Assembly (NCBI GenBank): GCA_021234535.1 | Contig: CM037838.1 | Span: 11,305,929-11,369,928 of the forward strand | Origin: Stichopus chloronotus | Lineage: Eukaryota > Echinodermata > Holothuroidea > Aspidochirotida > Stichopodidae | Length of the DNA: 64,000 bases | Direction of reading: 5' to 3' | Shown: piece after piece, positions 12,801-26,438 of the stretch | How the letters are laid out: each line of letters opens with the position of its first letter | Position numbering within the stretch: position 1 is the first letter of the stretch | Notes under the pieces: model-generated | The model's input: only the letters and a program-made list of their open reading frames with translations | What the model was told of the DNA's origin: nothing | Databases searched by the model: none | Program-made: the position numbers and the translations under genes

Positions 12801-15800
12801 TAATGAAATATTCTCTGAAGTAGATTACATTATTGCTAAGCTAGTAGAAGCCTACAAATTCCTCTAGGAATACCAGTCAACATCACACGATCTGGCCAGA
12901 GCCTTCGAAGATTCCCTGTGTTTTTACTTCTTTGATTTAATACTTTAAGTCCCTGAAAAATTAAAATAAAAATGATGTCGAGGAAAACTTTGTAATGCTA
13001 GACATTGGCGGTCTTACTAGTTGTACCACTATTCATACTAGATACTTAGATACTAGACAAATAAGGAAAATGAACACGAATATAAAATGTTGCAACATTT
13101 AATTTAAGCATGTATTAACGATAATCTACATTTCCACCTGCAATTCAGATGGATAAGTCCATGTCCCCCATAATGATGAGCTAAAGTAACAGTAAGTAAC
13201 AGGTTAGTCGTTAATACAATCTCAACAAATAAATTTGTTATAAATCGCGCGATGATGGCCGCATGGTTGATGTACAATTTTCACTAAACTCACAAAAAAA
13301 TTCGCATATGTAATCCGTAGTGACTAAATTACTGGCGTATAATAGTGCCATGTATTTCATAAAAAGTAAATGCAAAAAGCAATCGATCAAACATCTCTCT
13401 TTATGACGGACACTCTGGGCACAGAGAGGCATTTACATGTTATCATAATTATCTGTATTTAGAAGATTATAGGGCGTAAAGACATACATATTACATAGGT
13501 TTTTGTTCTTTCTCTCTTTCTCTAAACCAGTCGTTAATAGTTCATACCCTTAACAGATTTGTGTTTGTCTACAACTGGCACCTTCACTCGGAAAGTGTCT
13601 CGGTAGACGGAAAAATAGAGAGAGAGAAATTCCAAAGTAATTTTGGATTTTTCTTCATTTTGACTTTTTAACTTTGATCTAGATAATATTTATAAGATCG
13701 TGTTTCATGTATTTCATTGGCTTTGAAGATAGAGAGGCGTTGGTTGAAGTATCAAGTCATCAGCAGTTACCTGATTTATTTAATTGCAACATTTGTTGTT
13801 CAAGGTACGGAAATGCCTAATACGCATACCCATGAATTTTATCTAGGGGACGTCACGATAAGAAAAAAATAAAAAATGTAACTGTTGTTTCTCTATACCG
13901 GTCAGGAGCACTTTATCACATATTGTGCCATAAGTAGATCATTATTTATCAGTATTATGTTAAGGAGACATGATTATACCCGATTTGGAGGAGGAACGTG
14001 CAAAAGGGTAGGTAAAATAATATGTCACAACTACACCTGTTCTCCTTAAAACTGTTGATTTCTGTAGGGAGGGGGTTGGGGTGATATATAAATGTACAAT
14101 GACCAAGATCATCTTATGCCTTGTGTAATTCTCCAACGAAAATCATATTTTCTCTACAAAAGGAATCAAAACTTGCCGCACGCCCAGTACTTTTCAAACA
14201 GAAGAACGTAAATTTTCCCCACAAACACAAACAAACAAGCAAACACGTAAACAAATAATCACATAAAAATGTGCTCTTCTCAAACTTGTACTCATATATT
14301 TACCACATAATGCAGGTACATAAGCCAACCCCCCCCCCCCCACTCTCTCCACAGAGAAATCATGTATCCTCCCCCAATGACAAAACAAGGAAAGTAAACT
14401 AAATCACAGGTCTGGGATTTAATCATTTGTGTGAAGTGTAGGCCCTATATATATTGTTTGGCGGTAAAAATAGGTATGGGGTAGAAATTAGGAAGGTGTT
14501 TAAACAGATTCGAAATTACCTATTATCTATGCCTTTACCTGATAGGAATAGTTAGTGGTAACTGAACAAATGAAGTCATCTCTGGTGGCAAAATATCTTC
14601 AAAATAATATGCCGTGCTCCTGCTTACATTACAAACAATTGCTTATGTCTAATGGCTACATAGTGGCCAATCAGGTACCATATTAGGTGCTGGTTATTTT
14701 ACAAGCATACAGTACTGTTACACCAAATGACTATTAAAAGAAAAACAAGAGAAATGGAAACAACTGTAGGTACTTATTTGCACTGAATTTTCAAAATTAA
14801 AGTAGTTTCATATGACGAAGAATGATGCTTAACCATGACAACTTCAGGTTTAAGAAACTTTACGACAGGAAGATGAAAAATAGAATTTACATTAACATAA
14901 AAAGCCCCACCATTACTCCCCAAGGGCAGTATTGATTTAAATTGAACAGTGTTGATATACCATGTGTTAATGTGAGGTCCAGGAAAATGATACAACGTAA
15001 TATTGTAAATGAACGCCAAACCTTTTTGCAATGATATTAAACTTTTTTGCTCAGTTAACAACATCAACAATGTATTGCATTTTGTATTTGAAAGATTGTA
15101 TACATCTCAAATATTACAAACTTGTGAAATAAGTGGCAACAACATGATCGTGTTCCTATTTTATTGTTCAGAACATTATCAATTTCGTACACTTCTATAC
15201 AATTCATTGAATAATTCAAAATCAGTTGAAGTACCGAAAAACCTATGATTTAATGTGTCTAAAAAATGAACTAAAGTGTGAATCAATTCATGTCATTATT
15301 TGCAAAGTTAGCAATCGGTGCAGAAGTCTTACATTTCCTGAAATTTGATGCTAGACGTGCAGTATTTGAGCTCATCCATCAAAATCATATCCTGAACGAA
15401 CTAGGACGTACATTTGCGTATACTCTGGGATTATAAAATATTTGGATAATGCCTAAGAAAGTAAAAGTAAAATAGAATGACTACTAGAAAACCTGACTAA
15501 ATAATTGCTGATCCAGGGTCATAAGATCAGTTTTGTCGTTTAAATAGTGGTCCGGAAAAATGTCTCTGCTCAAGTTGCAATTATTACATACTAAAGCTGT
15601 TCTTACAACCACAAGACTTTTTTTTTTTTTTTAATTTGAACCAGCTTAGGCAAATTTCATATCTGAAACAGAGTATTTAGTTTTGTTCAAAAGCAGCGTA
15701 ATGATATATAATTCTTTAATGCCAAGTGTAAAGCAGTCCTCTACCAGTCTGAGGAGATTACTGACGGAATGTTCGGTGATTCAGTGTAGTGCAACACTGA

Positions 15801-16320
15801 CTAACCACAACCATTTGAAATTCTCCAAACTCCCTCAGAACAATAAAAACTGGCTTCGTTCGAATCCCTGCTACTCAGGTCTTAGTATTTATGTAATCCT
15901 CTCTAAGAAATCACTTTCTCAACTTTTCAAAAGTGTAATTGACCGGTGATACTCCATGATCTGTTATAATGCAGGGAAGATGGGTACCAAGAAAAGTGGG
16001 GGTGAAATGAGTCACAGACAGGGACGCCACCCTAGGGCAAGAAAGATCACGTGGGGTTGAGCACATACGGGCGTAATGAAGTAAGTGTATACATACATTA
16101 CAGAGCTCACACGAGGCACTGTAAGAAGCACCTCAGTCCTCCCCCTTGCCGTCCCCTACTATATAGTCACAGATGACAGATTTCCGATGTTTTCCTTTTT
16201 TTACGCAACTGTTAGACCACACCATTTGACTTTCAAAACTAGAAGCTTATGATCTTCCTGGAATTTCATTGGTTTAATAGCTATCTGTCTGATTAACATT
16301 AATTTGTAATTGTTGATGAT
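9895..16320. other. No gene seen
   Basis: About 6.4 kb of AT-rich sequence with poly-C runs at 12460-12470 and 14329-14341. The longest frames (10070-10375, 14774-15070) show no motif, no splice-site pair and no codon pattern that I trust. Confidence 0.5.
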
Positions 16321-16324
16321 ACTG

Positions 16325-17020
16325 CCTCTGATAAACCGATCGATTACAGGGGTCCGCAGGGTCTACGTCCGCCCTCTACCATTGTTATCTATGTCGATGA
16401 CCTGCCCAAGGTAAGCGATGCACTTCACATTATCTCATGTGCAGTTAATAGGCCCACCACTCTGTTCTACTCTCACCGGGATGCTAATGTTCCAAACGGT
16501 AACATTGACATTTCTGCTGCACTGTAGCAGGAATTTTTAAGTGCGTACAACTGCTATCGTGCTACCAAATTCTCCCTCAACGTAAAGAAAACTATCTCCA
16601 TTAAATTCAGATCCTCGTGTAAACCTCTTCGTATTGATATTCATGATATTAAAATTTGCGGTGAAAATGAAGCTTTTAAATTCTACTGAGTTCCTAGGTG
16701 TCATTATTGATCAGCATCTTTCATGGCAAGAACGTATCAATTTTTACAGAATTTTTCCAGTGGGGTTGGTACAATAAATTGCCTTGGAACTATTTAAAAA
16801 TAAAAGCATCTTGACTACTGTCTGCAATTGTCTCATAATTCTTCCTTACATTTGGCATTGCAATACAGTATGGGAAAGTACGTATGCCTCTCAAATAATC
16901 AGCCACATTTTATTTTTCAGAAAAGATGTACTTCCTTTATTTGATCCCCCAGTCAAACAAATTCATTTTTCGCTAATTCGAACATTTTAATTGTATATGA
17001 CTTACCATAATTACATAAGC
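16325..17020 (+). mobile_element. LINE reverse-transcriptase remnant
   Basis: The plus strand shows LPKVSDALH, PTTLFYSHRDANVPNGNID, FLSAYNCYRATKFSLNVKK, EFLGVIIDQHLSWQERI, and the C-terminal PYIWHCNTVWESTYASQI. The order matches the RT palm and thumb of jockey/CR1/RTE-type elements. The FADD motif is destroyed and several frame changes are present. It is a decayed fragment with no intact open frame. Confidence 0.65.
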
Positions 17021-18399
17021 ATTTTGATATCAAATGTTAATGCAAATGAAAATTGAACATGATTGAAGGCTGCATATGAACTTTGATATAACCTTTGCTT
17101 AAGAAGCTACAAAGATCATCGTGATTGAAATATCAACTTAGACATGGCCCCCCAGCTGACTCCGGTGAAATAACCAATACGTCGCATGTCCAGTGTACTT
17201 CAGATAACGTCCTATGTCCAAGGTCACAAGAAAACGAACTATCCATTTTCGGTACCCATTTTTTTTATAAGTCTCAGTTTGAAATATGATATATTGAAGG
17301 TAACCAATACCAAATTCAAAGGACACAGGGTCAAAGGACAAATCGGAAATGCTATAACAGGTGTGTCGTTACTTGGTCCTACATGACAACAAAAGCCTGT
17401 GCAAACTTGCTGTTTCAGATCTGCTTCATCTTCAAGGGATATTGGTCCTAGTGGTAGATGATATCAAGATTCTGAGAATAAATTTTCACATTTGCATGCT
17501 ACAGAAACAAACTAAGAGTATGCGATCAGGTTTGACTCAATAACTCATTTGCACATTCGGTGCGGCTGCCCTCAGCAATCGGATTCGCTGATAGGACTAT
17601 ACCTCTCAATACACATACTTAGGGTTTTCAACAGAGGATGTCACAGGCTTAGCACTCGTTATAAATACTTGAAATACGTCATTTTGCTACTTCCTAAGTT
17701 CAATGCTATTGTGATTTTTTTTTAATCTGACAAATACTGCAATGTATTTACGAAACCGTTGAAGTTTAGAATTGCTTCGAGTTACCTGTTCTTATTTCAA
17801 CATTGCAACGATGACTGTATAAAATAAATTCGAATTGCCGAACTGTCAAGTCCAGCAATTATTATGGTGAATCAACACTTGCGCCTCAGTTTCTTTGTTA
17901 AACGTCAAAAAAAAAAAAAGAAGAGTGGCGGCACCAGTATTTAAAAATTGTCGGGGGACAAATGACTGGCAAAGTAAACTTTTGGGTTTGGGGATGATGA
18001 GTCTTAGGGACACCGTGTGTGGAGCCCAGGGGCGAAGCCCCAAAAGAAGCCTTAAGGTTTCAGCACCTAAGTAAAGAGTTTAGTCTTGAAACTTTTCAAA
18101 ACAGAAAGGTAAATACAACATATACTTATTTCTCGTTGTCTGTCACGCCACTTTACTTCGGTCGAGTGACGGTGGTTGGCGGGGGAGCGGGGGGGAGGGG
18201 TAATCTACATGTACAGCAATTTGCTTGATTGTATCGTGTCCTCTGTACCTCAAAGATAAAGTTGTAACAACGTGTTATGATTTCTAAACCTTTTATTCCA
18301 CCAATGGTCATTCCTATATACACGAAAACAATCACTTATCCCTCGAAAATGTTTGACCGTTACCATTTCCTAGAAATATCTGCCGAACCAGTTTGGCCC

Positions 18400-18885
18400 A
18401 ATTTTGAAGTGTATGAAAGTATGGTTTGTTGAGTGACATAAACTATACATTTTATCCCTTTCATGTATGATTTCATAGTAACCAATTACTTATGAACCAT
18501 GTAGAGACCTTGGGTAACTCCGTACTCGTAGTTTCAACAAGATGCTCAAAATTATAGTGAGATAAAAATACAATCGTATCGTCAGCAAATAACATGAAAT
18601 GAAGTAATGAAGATTAATTAAAAGTATCATTTATATATATGAGAAATAACAAGGGTCCAGGGATGAAACCTCGCGGACCCCACTTCTGATGAATTAAGTA
18701 CCAGAGTTTACATATGTAGGGAGTGTACGTTTTTCTGTCGAAAAGGTAATTTTCAAACCATATGGCGATATTCCTCTAATACCATAAGAAGTTAAATTTT
18801 TTAAGTCAGATATAATGGTCAGGAGTATCGAAAGCTTTGCTAAGAACCATAACAACGCCAAGTACATGTTCTTTCTTGGATAAAA
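18400..18885 (-). mobile_element. LINE reverse-transcriptase fragment with intact FADD motif
   Basis: The minus strand reads PGPLLFLIYIND near 18660-18620, then HFMLFADDTIVFLSHYNFEH near 18600-18545 and ELPKVSTWFISNWLL before a stop. Upstream (18880-18700) lies a degenerate AKAFDT-type segment with the expected YGIRG..WF..YL spacing. These are RT motifs 3 to 5 of a non-LTR retrotransposon. Ends and tail were not identified. Confidence 0.7.
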
Positions 18886-18889
18886 AAAT

Positions 18890-21800
18890 TATGCCAAATT
18901 TGCAAGGATTGAGCTGAAACTTAAGGAGGAGAGTATATTAAGAGGTTACCAAAAGCTGGAATGTGAGTTGTAGTGGTAATGGCTTGGTCATCTATCTGTT
19001 CTTGCTTCAGCGTTTCAAGGAAGAGAAAGTAGGGGAAACGATCACCTATCACAAACTCTGAAAGAGAACCATGCACTCATCTTCAAGAGATTTGAACGTA
19101 AACATTATTCTCCCTTCTTAAGTGTTCTTTAGATTCATCGATGATTACTATTTGCATATAATCCTTTGAGTTTATTGTCTGGGTCGTTTGTTTATACATA
19201 AAGAAGAGAGAGGCGTCAAATTTCAATAATGTGCATATTCATTGTCACAAAGAAAGGAAAATAAAAAACGAAGCATTGGCGTCATCTTTATATTTTTAAA
19301 TTCTCTTCTACGTAATTTCCATGAAATAACCAAAGATGTCCATCATTTAAAAGACAATCGAACATATATTGAAAATACATGTTCGATGAATCATTGGTAA
19401 AGAACAATTATCGTCACGACTGTGGAGTGGTATTTGATGTAGAATAAGTGTGACTCGGGAAGGGGGGTCTCGGAAAACAGGTATGGTACAGGTTTGTCTG
19501 GGGCCTCAGCGTCGAGGAGTGAACAAGATCTGAAATTCACAAACAGAGAGACAACTAGCAGAGAAAGAGGTAGATATTAATTATTGTATTGTTTCAATTA
19601 TTTGTCGATTCCATTCTTTAAGATTAATAAATGAAATTAGCTAGACTAAGATGATGACAGGCGATAAACACACATCCATATTTACAAGACGTTGAAACAA
19701 ATGATAGAGATGGTGAAGAAATAGTATTTTCTCAATTCTCAATGATGATTATTTTGCGCATTTGCCTACTCTAAATCACAGAGTTGCAGATCCTTAGATC
19801 AAGTGTCACACCGAGCTATGTCGGCCAATTTTAATCATTTTAGCCGACTTAAACCTTTCCGTAATATATAGAGTCACTCGGATATCCCCAAATTCCATTC
19901 ATTACATCTGTATACAGAAATTAAACTGCACTTTTTCTATGACAACTTGCAGGTAGCCAAATCATGTCTGCTACATCGAAAAGCCAAAAGACCAAATGAG
20001 AAATAACACGTAAGGTATTTAGTATTGTGAGAGTGCCATTAAACTTAAACTTGCATAATTCAAACTTAGATCCAAGGTGGTGTGTTCCAAAAATGAATAT
20101 GATGTACATATTTAAAGTATGAAAATTGTACTTTAATTTTCCTTGTTTTTTTCATTTATAGTCCATTTTTGTTATACACCATGAGTGACCTTGGAAGCCA
20201 TGCAAATGTACGACCAAGGGCAACGCAAGAAGACAACTGTATTCCTGTTTACCTCCTCCAAAGTTATATACTACTGCTTAAGGTGTATCTTCTATATTAC
20301 AAATCACATTTATCAGAAACAATGACTTCATACATCGTGCCCATTTGTGTTTCATTCATTCAAAAGAGAGAAAGAACTCTTGCAGATAATAAAATGTGAT
20401 TATTGATATGCAACCAATTACTTTAAACTTTAAAAACAAAAGATGAACATCCATGGCCGACATGTCACATTTGAAATTACTTAAACTACTTTAACTATTT
20501 CAAGTATCAACTACAGTACAGTAATAGAAATTACATGAAAACATCAAACTAAGGTGATAAAAAGAAAATAAAAATAATAGAAGCGGCCGCAAGGGCCATA
20601 CATTTCGATATAATTTCATACTACGGCTTTCCTACCTTTAATAACGAGCAAATGTGTAATCATTGTAACATCCATCTCTTTCAAATGACAATATCACCAT
20701 TAAAAACTGAACCGAGAAAAATGCATTGTAAGTTTTTTCAATATTTTCCAAGATTTATGTAAATGGTAACATCAAGCCAAATGGTACCAAATGCAAAATT
20801 CTGTCTATCCCCGTCAGCCTTTTGAGCTGTAGCTTTTGTGAATCTCAATGATAATGATTCAGAAGACACTGTGTAAGGCAGAGTCAGTGTAAAGAAGTAT
20901 TAGGAAATACTGAAAAGAAATAATTCATTCTTGTTACGTCACAGTGAAGAGTGATCTAAACTCAATTGTTTCCTTCGGTAACTCGACTACTTAGTGTTTA
21001 TGATTTACATCGTATTTACCCAATCAGCTTCTTCGGTTGAAATGAGCTTTAGGAGAAAACAATGCTCTAACGAGTACTAATTTTAAATTACCAACATCAA
21101 CAGTGATTATTGTTTTAAAAGAATTAGCTACTAAAGAAAATTGACATTACATAAAACTTAAGAATATTTATCTCTCGTTCTTGGTAAAAACCATACCTCA
21201 ATAGAATATTTGGTTCGGAAGTTATCAATTGTTTAAGAAGTTATTATTTCATAATGGAGACCGGTGATGTCACCCACATGCAACTATTTGGATATCCTTT
21301 CAGTTTCTTCATAATCGTGACTGTCTTAGAAAGAAACTTACGATAGGTTAAGAGATGTAACCTTAATTTCCACAATAACTTCAGCTAATGCTAGGATAAC
21401 CCTAACGTACCTTTTCACAAGATTGAATTTTCAAGGTTAAATGAAGACTTCAAAATTAAAGAAAAATAAAGACTTCTTTCCGCTCTTACGTGGCATTTTG
21501 GTAACCTTCAGGCAAGTGGAAACTTCATTTTATCGCACTTGAGCATACTTTTGGCATTTTAATTAAGTTCGTGCTAGTGACGTTAGTATCTCACTCTTTA
21601 TGTTGCAACTCCTTACTTTTACATAGATCAGCCAAAAGAGGCCACGGAAGTGCCACCGCCAGGTATCTTGGGTGAAATCTTAAGTCTTAATTTATCACCT
21701 TTTGCTCCATTTTGGATTTCAAAGACACTACACTTAACAACACTGAGGAGATTGCTACATGGTACAGTTATCCCCACCCCCTCCCCCTTCTTCGACAAAC

Positions 21801-22045
21801 ATACAAGTCAGAATGAACTGATTACTGAAAAACAGAAATGAGCCATAAAAAAGCATATGAAGAAAGTGTTTGAAAACAGAGCATAGCGAAAGCGAAAACT
21901 TCGTAACATCACGATCATTCCCAAAAGACGACTTACTTAAACCAGATTCTGTAACGAAAAGAATTACACATTCAAAGTATTTTACGCGTGATTACCCAAA
22001 CAAAGACATGCACCTGTACATGTGCTTCTTATACATTCACAAAAC
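18890..22045. other. No gene seen
   Basis: AT-rich, with short chance frames only. Nothing beyond simple A/T tracts was recognised. Confidence 0.5.
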
Positions 22046-22050
22046 GGAAC

Positions 22051-22254
22051 GGTAAAATAAGAGCTCCATAACTTTTAGGTAAAATTTTACACACAGTTAA
22101 TGTAAGTCTTACATTCTGTATGTAACAATTTTACTAAAATGTAGTTTCATTTACCAAAATTATGTACAATTTACATATACTGTTTACATTAATTATATGT
22201 AAAATTTATGGAGTTCTTATTTTACATAATTTAGGTAAACAGTATATGTAAATT
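22051..22254. repeat. Nested inverted repeat (two arms), possible MITE
   Basis: The outer arms are GGTAAAATAAGAGCTCCATA at 22051-22070 and its inverse with few mismatches at 22206-22225. The inner arms are AATTTACATATACTGTTTAC at 22168-22187 and its exact inverse at 22235-22254. The arms interlock rather than nest cleanly, because the outer right arm lies inside the inner loop. The region is packed with GTAAAAT/ATTTTAC words. No target duplication identified. Confidence 0.55.
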
Positions 22255-23597
22255 AGGTTTATTATTACGGAATCTAAATTTGTACCGTGTTAAACATAAT
22301 TTGAATAAATGTCAACGCGTACTGTGGGAAGAACATCTGTATATGACAGCCACGTGGAACAGACAGTCAGGGTTACTAACTGCTTTTGACTAATACTTGA
22401 TATTCTCTTCGAATATCCAAGAACCACCTGCATCGATGACAACTGTATATCGAAGTTTAGTGATTTCCATATAAGTAACGTAAAAGAGTACATACTCTTA
22501 TTTCATCATCCGTCTCCCTCTAATAATAATTTTAGTGGAAACCCTGCCGAAGGGAACACAGATTATTAGATAAATTGGTTAATTTAATGAAACACAGTAC
22601 CTTTCATTAGTCTTAACAGTTTTATCTTCCCATTAATGTATCACACATTCTCTGGCTTGGTTCACCTCTGTTCTAGTTGAGAGCTTCACTGTGTGTAAAA
22701 TTTCTCTGCCCTTCGTGTCCACAGCTCTCGCCAGTTGTTTGGGTTCAGTTGCATCCAAGTTGCCCCCTAGTTGCCCCCCCCCCCTCTCTCTAAACTCATC
22801 ACATCATGTTTATTCATCAACATTATTCGGCATCATTTATTCTTAAACTGCGTTAAATCACCGCAAATTGACTGAACAACTGCAACATTATTCAGTGGTG
22901 TCAGCTTCTTTAACGTAATCTATGATGGGATTCGAAACTGTATTAGTTAGATCCTTTCCCCCGCTCGATCTACGCTTGAGGGAAGCTTAGGGGGATGGGG
23001 TAGCGTTGCATTCTATCATTCCGTTCTCAAGGTCAATATTATCCCGACCACTTAAACAAATATTTAAGAAGATGGCACGCGACACAATTACTTCCACCTT
23101 GAATTTAAATTAAGAATCTAATATACAACTTTAACTCGTTCAAACAGTAAATATCTCTTCAAATATTTTAACATTCATATAGATGGTATGATAATGTTAA
23201 GACTTCTGACACAGCGCAGTTGTTTACAGAACAACAATCCACAAATCGATCTCAGCATAAATCTTAATTATTCAAGACAAAAAGGTGATATACATTTACT
23301 CAGTCCTACAACCTGTTTTGTCCAGTTATAAGTTTGTGGTCATGAAGGGTTATGTATCTAGAAATGTTATCATTACATGAAGAGGTGCACGTTTATAAAC
23401 TTTGTAGTAAAATGAATAAAATGAGGATATTTCTTTTATTTTCGCTTTTAAAGCTCGATACTACTTAAAAATAATTTAGTTTTTCATCGTTTGTTTATCA
23501 GTGCTACTAAGCTAATGATGAGAATAATTTGGTCATATAACTTATACAGTTCGGTAGTTTCAAATTAATATCTCAGTGGTCTTTTAATTCCCAGAAG

Positions 23598-23915
23598 ATG
23601 CAGTTACATATCCAACTATATCACATGGTGCTTCTTGCTTATGTTATGCTTATTGCGTTTATATGCAGTATTCAGAGTAAATCAAAAGATGAAATACAAC
23701 ACAGGAAGAATCGTTGTAATGGAAATATACAAAAATCAGGTGACAGACAATATTATTCTTCCATATCTGTTAATTGTACCAAACCTTATTTAAGGTCAGG
23801 TTTAACCTTAAAATTTATTCCGGATAAAAAAAAACGGTGTCCTGTTTATCATTTTGGATCGAAGACCTCTTTCGCGTTTGAAAATCTTCCATGTAATGAT
23901 TTTCACCTTCAATAA
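23598..23915 (+). CDS. Candidate small secreted protein, function unknown
   Basis: A 105-residue frame opens at ATG 23598, three bases after a good acceptor (tttaattcccag), so it may be the second exon of a gene with a non-coding first exon. The N-terminus (MVLLAYVMLIAFICSIQS) looks like a signal peptide. The mature part is basic, with four cysteines (RCNGN, VNCTK, KRCPVY, LPCND) and a possible N-glycosylation site at NCT. It ends LPCNDFHLQ and stop. No family recognised. In AT-rich DNA a 105-codon frame can occur by chance, so this is a candidate only. Confidence 0.3.
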   Translation: MQLHIQLYHMVLLAYVMLIAFICSIQSKSKDEIQHRKNRCNGNIQKSGDRQYYSSISVNCTKPYLRSGLTLKFIPDKKKRCPVYHFGSKTSFAFENLPCNDFHLQ

Positions 23916-25076
23916 GATATATCGGTCACATATGAATATGATAAAAAGTATAGCCAAATCATAAAGATTCCAAGTTAGATTTCAGGTGGAAATGGCAAAA
24001 TTAGGTCACTCGTTAGCAATAACAACTTTGAATGTTGTTCATTTATTTGTTCGATATAACTTTGATAAGGTACAGTACCTTTTTTGCGAAACAATATAGA
24101 CAATCACCTATCATAGCTGTTAGCGCGAATAAATTGCCTAACATGATAAATGTTGGATGATTATCACAACTTTGTCTATCGAAGATTATTACACACCAGG
24201 TTGCATTTTTCAACTTGGTATTTTTGATACTTAGAATGTTTATATTTGTAACATTTATTATATATTTTTTATTAATTCTAGAATGATTGATATCTTTCCA
24301 TAATGTTTTTAACTGATGTCTGTCCTTACTGGATGCAATTGTTTCGTATAGATATGATTTACATATTCTTTATGTTGAGGTTTGATAGGATCTTTCTATT
24401 CGTTTTTAAGGACATAACATTGCCATGGCAATGAACACATTGATGTTCGTGGCAGCTGGTTGTGAGTTCGGATAGTCGGATGAAACAAACGACATAGTTA
24501 AAAATAATCGTTAACACGAAAATAGTAACGAGAGGTATAGTCACCACATTGTGTGAAATCACTAATTAATGTGGCAGTCTTTGAGTGTTATGTTTTGAGC
24601 ATTTTAAAATTTCAATCACCGTTATTCTTACCTCTTCTCAAAGCAGGTTACCACGATCGTCACATCTCTGAAGAAGAAAAAAAAGATTCGGCATAATCAC
24701 AATATGATAATACAAACTTACACGCCACGTGATATTCAGTAAATTGTTACCCATCTTAGGAAGGAACTTCGGGACAATCAAATAGAATAAAAATGTCATT
24801 GATATTCCTCTCATAATGTAATGCCGATTGTGCGTTACAGTCTTTTGCGTATTGTTTTGTAGCCTTCACGTTAGCCAGTAAGATTTAGATACGGTATACG
24901 TTTATCAGAATCTTAATCCATACCTCTCAGTTACACCGTCAATAGGTACGTGATACTATAGTACCATGATACATTTTACAACAGTTATCGAGAGTTATCC
25001 AATCAATATTTGGCAAAATACATATTATCTAGAGACGTGATTCTCTTAATGGGCTGGTTTTAATGGGTTGATGGTG

Positions 25077-25115
25077 ATCATGGAATTACTACCTCCGAGG
25101 TAGTACTTCCATGAT
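25077..25115. repeat. 19-bp inverted repeat with 1-base centre
   Basis: ATCATGGAATTACTACCTC at 25077-25095 pairs with GAGGTAGTACTTCCATGAT at 25097-25115 with one mismatch. The arms are separated by a single base, so this would extrude as a cruciform rather than form a normal RNA hairpin. Surrounding sequence is not coding. Confidence 0.6.
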
Positions 25116-26247
25116 GGTGATTAAACCAAACGAGTATGTGTGTCAAAATTTAATTACTACTCTTACACCACGCAAGGCAGACCGGTTAAATTGCAACCAC
25201 AACCCGAGGCAGCATGTTTGCACACTACATCCAATGCAATATTAACACCAAACTAGTCTCTTTAAACATTAATTCATGGCCTGTGATATGTATTCTTCCA
25301 CCCTTATCAGTGTTTATTACTCTTTTCTTGGGGCACTATTGATATTTGTGCCTCATACGGTTTTTAATAGCTGGCAGTGCTTGGTCTCTTAATCATGTGA
25401 CGTAGCAACGTCTGTAATGTAAAATTCTATCAAAATATCACAGATGTCCTAATTCTCGACCTAGCTAATACATGTAACAACATAAAACTCATTTTTCTCT
25501 GCTTTGTAACACTGAGTAGGGTTAGAAGGCTACCGTAGGCAACACCATAATAATGAAGCCATAGGTTTTCGACGTAGAGTGAAGCCTCATATTAGCTGTT
25601 GGTAGTTGGAGGGAGTAACTCACGCATTGACAGGAGAAACAAAAAGCCAAACTTTTGCTAGACGAGTTTGAAAAATAAAGGAAGCAGGCCAGATAGTATT
25701 GTTATATCAACAGGAGCACTGACAGAATATGATGCAATATAATGCAAACTTTAATTTGGCTTTTTACACATTGTACAGTAGGTCTAGATATGAGGGTAGG
25801 CATGCATCTTATACACAAGTTTGCTTACTTGCTTCACTTTGTAAAGATGTGTTAATACACAAAGTCACCAGAACATATTAAGGTCAGCTACGTTCACTAA
25901 GACTCTCGAATTAGCTATTAAAGGTTCAACGTGAAAAAACATTGAAGAAGTAACCCCAGCTGACCAAAATTTGTCAGCAGCCTGCTCGCCAGACCTTGGT
26001 TATCCAATGAGAATGGCACATACTTGACCGTGAAGGACTGACCTCAGGGAAGCAAGCCAACTAGTAGAATCCTTTACAATTGTTAAATAAACGTATACCA
26101 CGCACATAACAAACACCATGGATATTGACGTTGTGGTAAAGGTTTGATACTCTGATGACCAGCCAGTGTAAAATTGGAACAACGTGTGTACCTTTTTTTT
26201 ATAAATTCAAGCTGTAGATTTGTCAACAAATGTCAGCCCACAATCTA

Positions 26248-26438
26248 CAATCTTGGACAAAATTGTTGGGACACTTTGTTGCAAATATAATACTGAATTT
26301 TAAGTGAGAGGATAACATGAAACCCCACGCCCCTTTCCAATGTTGCCCTATAGAAGTGAATGTACCCTTTGAACAGCAATCCTATAGCCAACAGTGAATG
26401 GGGGCGCGAGGTGTCCCAAGGTATTTTGTCCAAGATTG
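26248..26438. mobile_element. 191-bp MITE with 27-bp terminal inverted repeats and TA flanks
   Basis: The left terminus CAATCTTGGACAAAATTGTT (26248 onward, to GGGACAC at 26274) is the near-perfect inverse of the right terminus GTGTCCCAAGGTATTTTGTC (from 26411 to 26438). A TA dinucleotide lies immediately outside each end (26246-26247 and 26439-26440). TA duplication and the terminal repeat length fit the Tc1/mariner superfamily. The interior has no coding capacity. Confidence 0.75.

Noticed and set aside
15840..15880. GTTCGAATCCC resembling a tRNA B box
   Set aside because: The flanking bases cannot form a T-arm stem, and no A box or acceptor stem is present at the right distance.
25096..25115. 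GAGGTAGT word resembling the let-7 seed in a hairpin
   Set aside because: The arms have a one-base loop and a stem of only 19 bp, and the bases after the seed do not match let-7. It does not look like a microRNA precursor.
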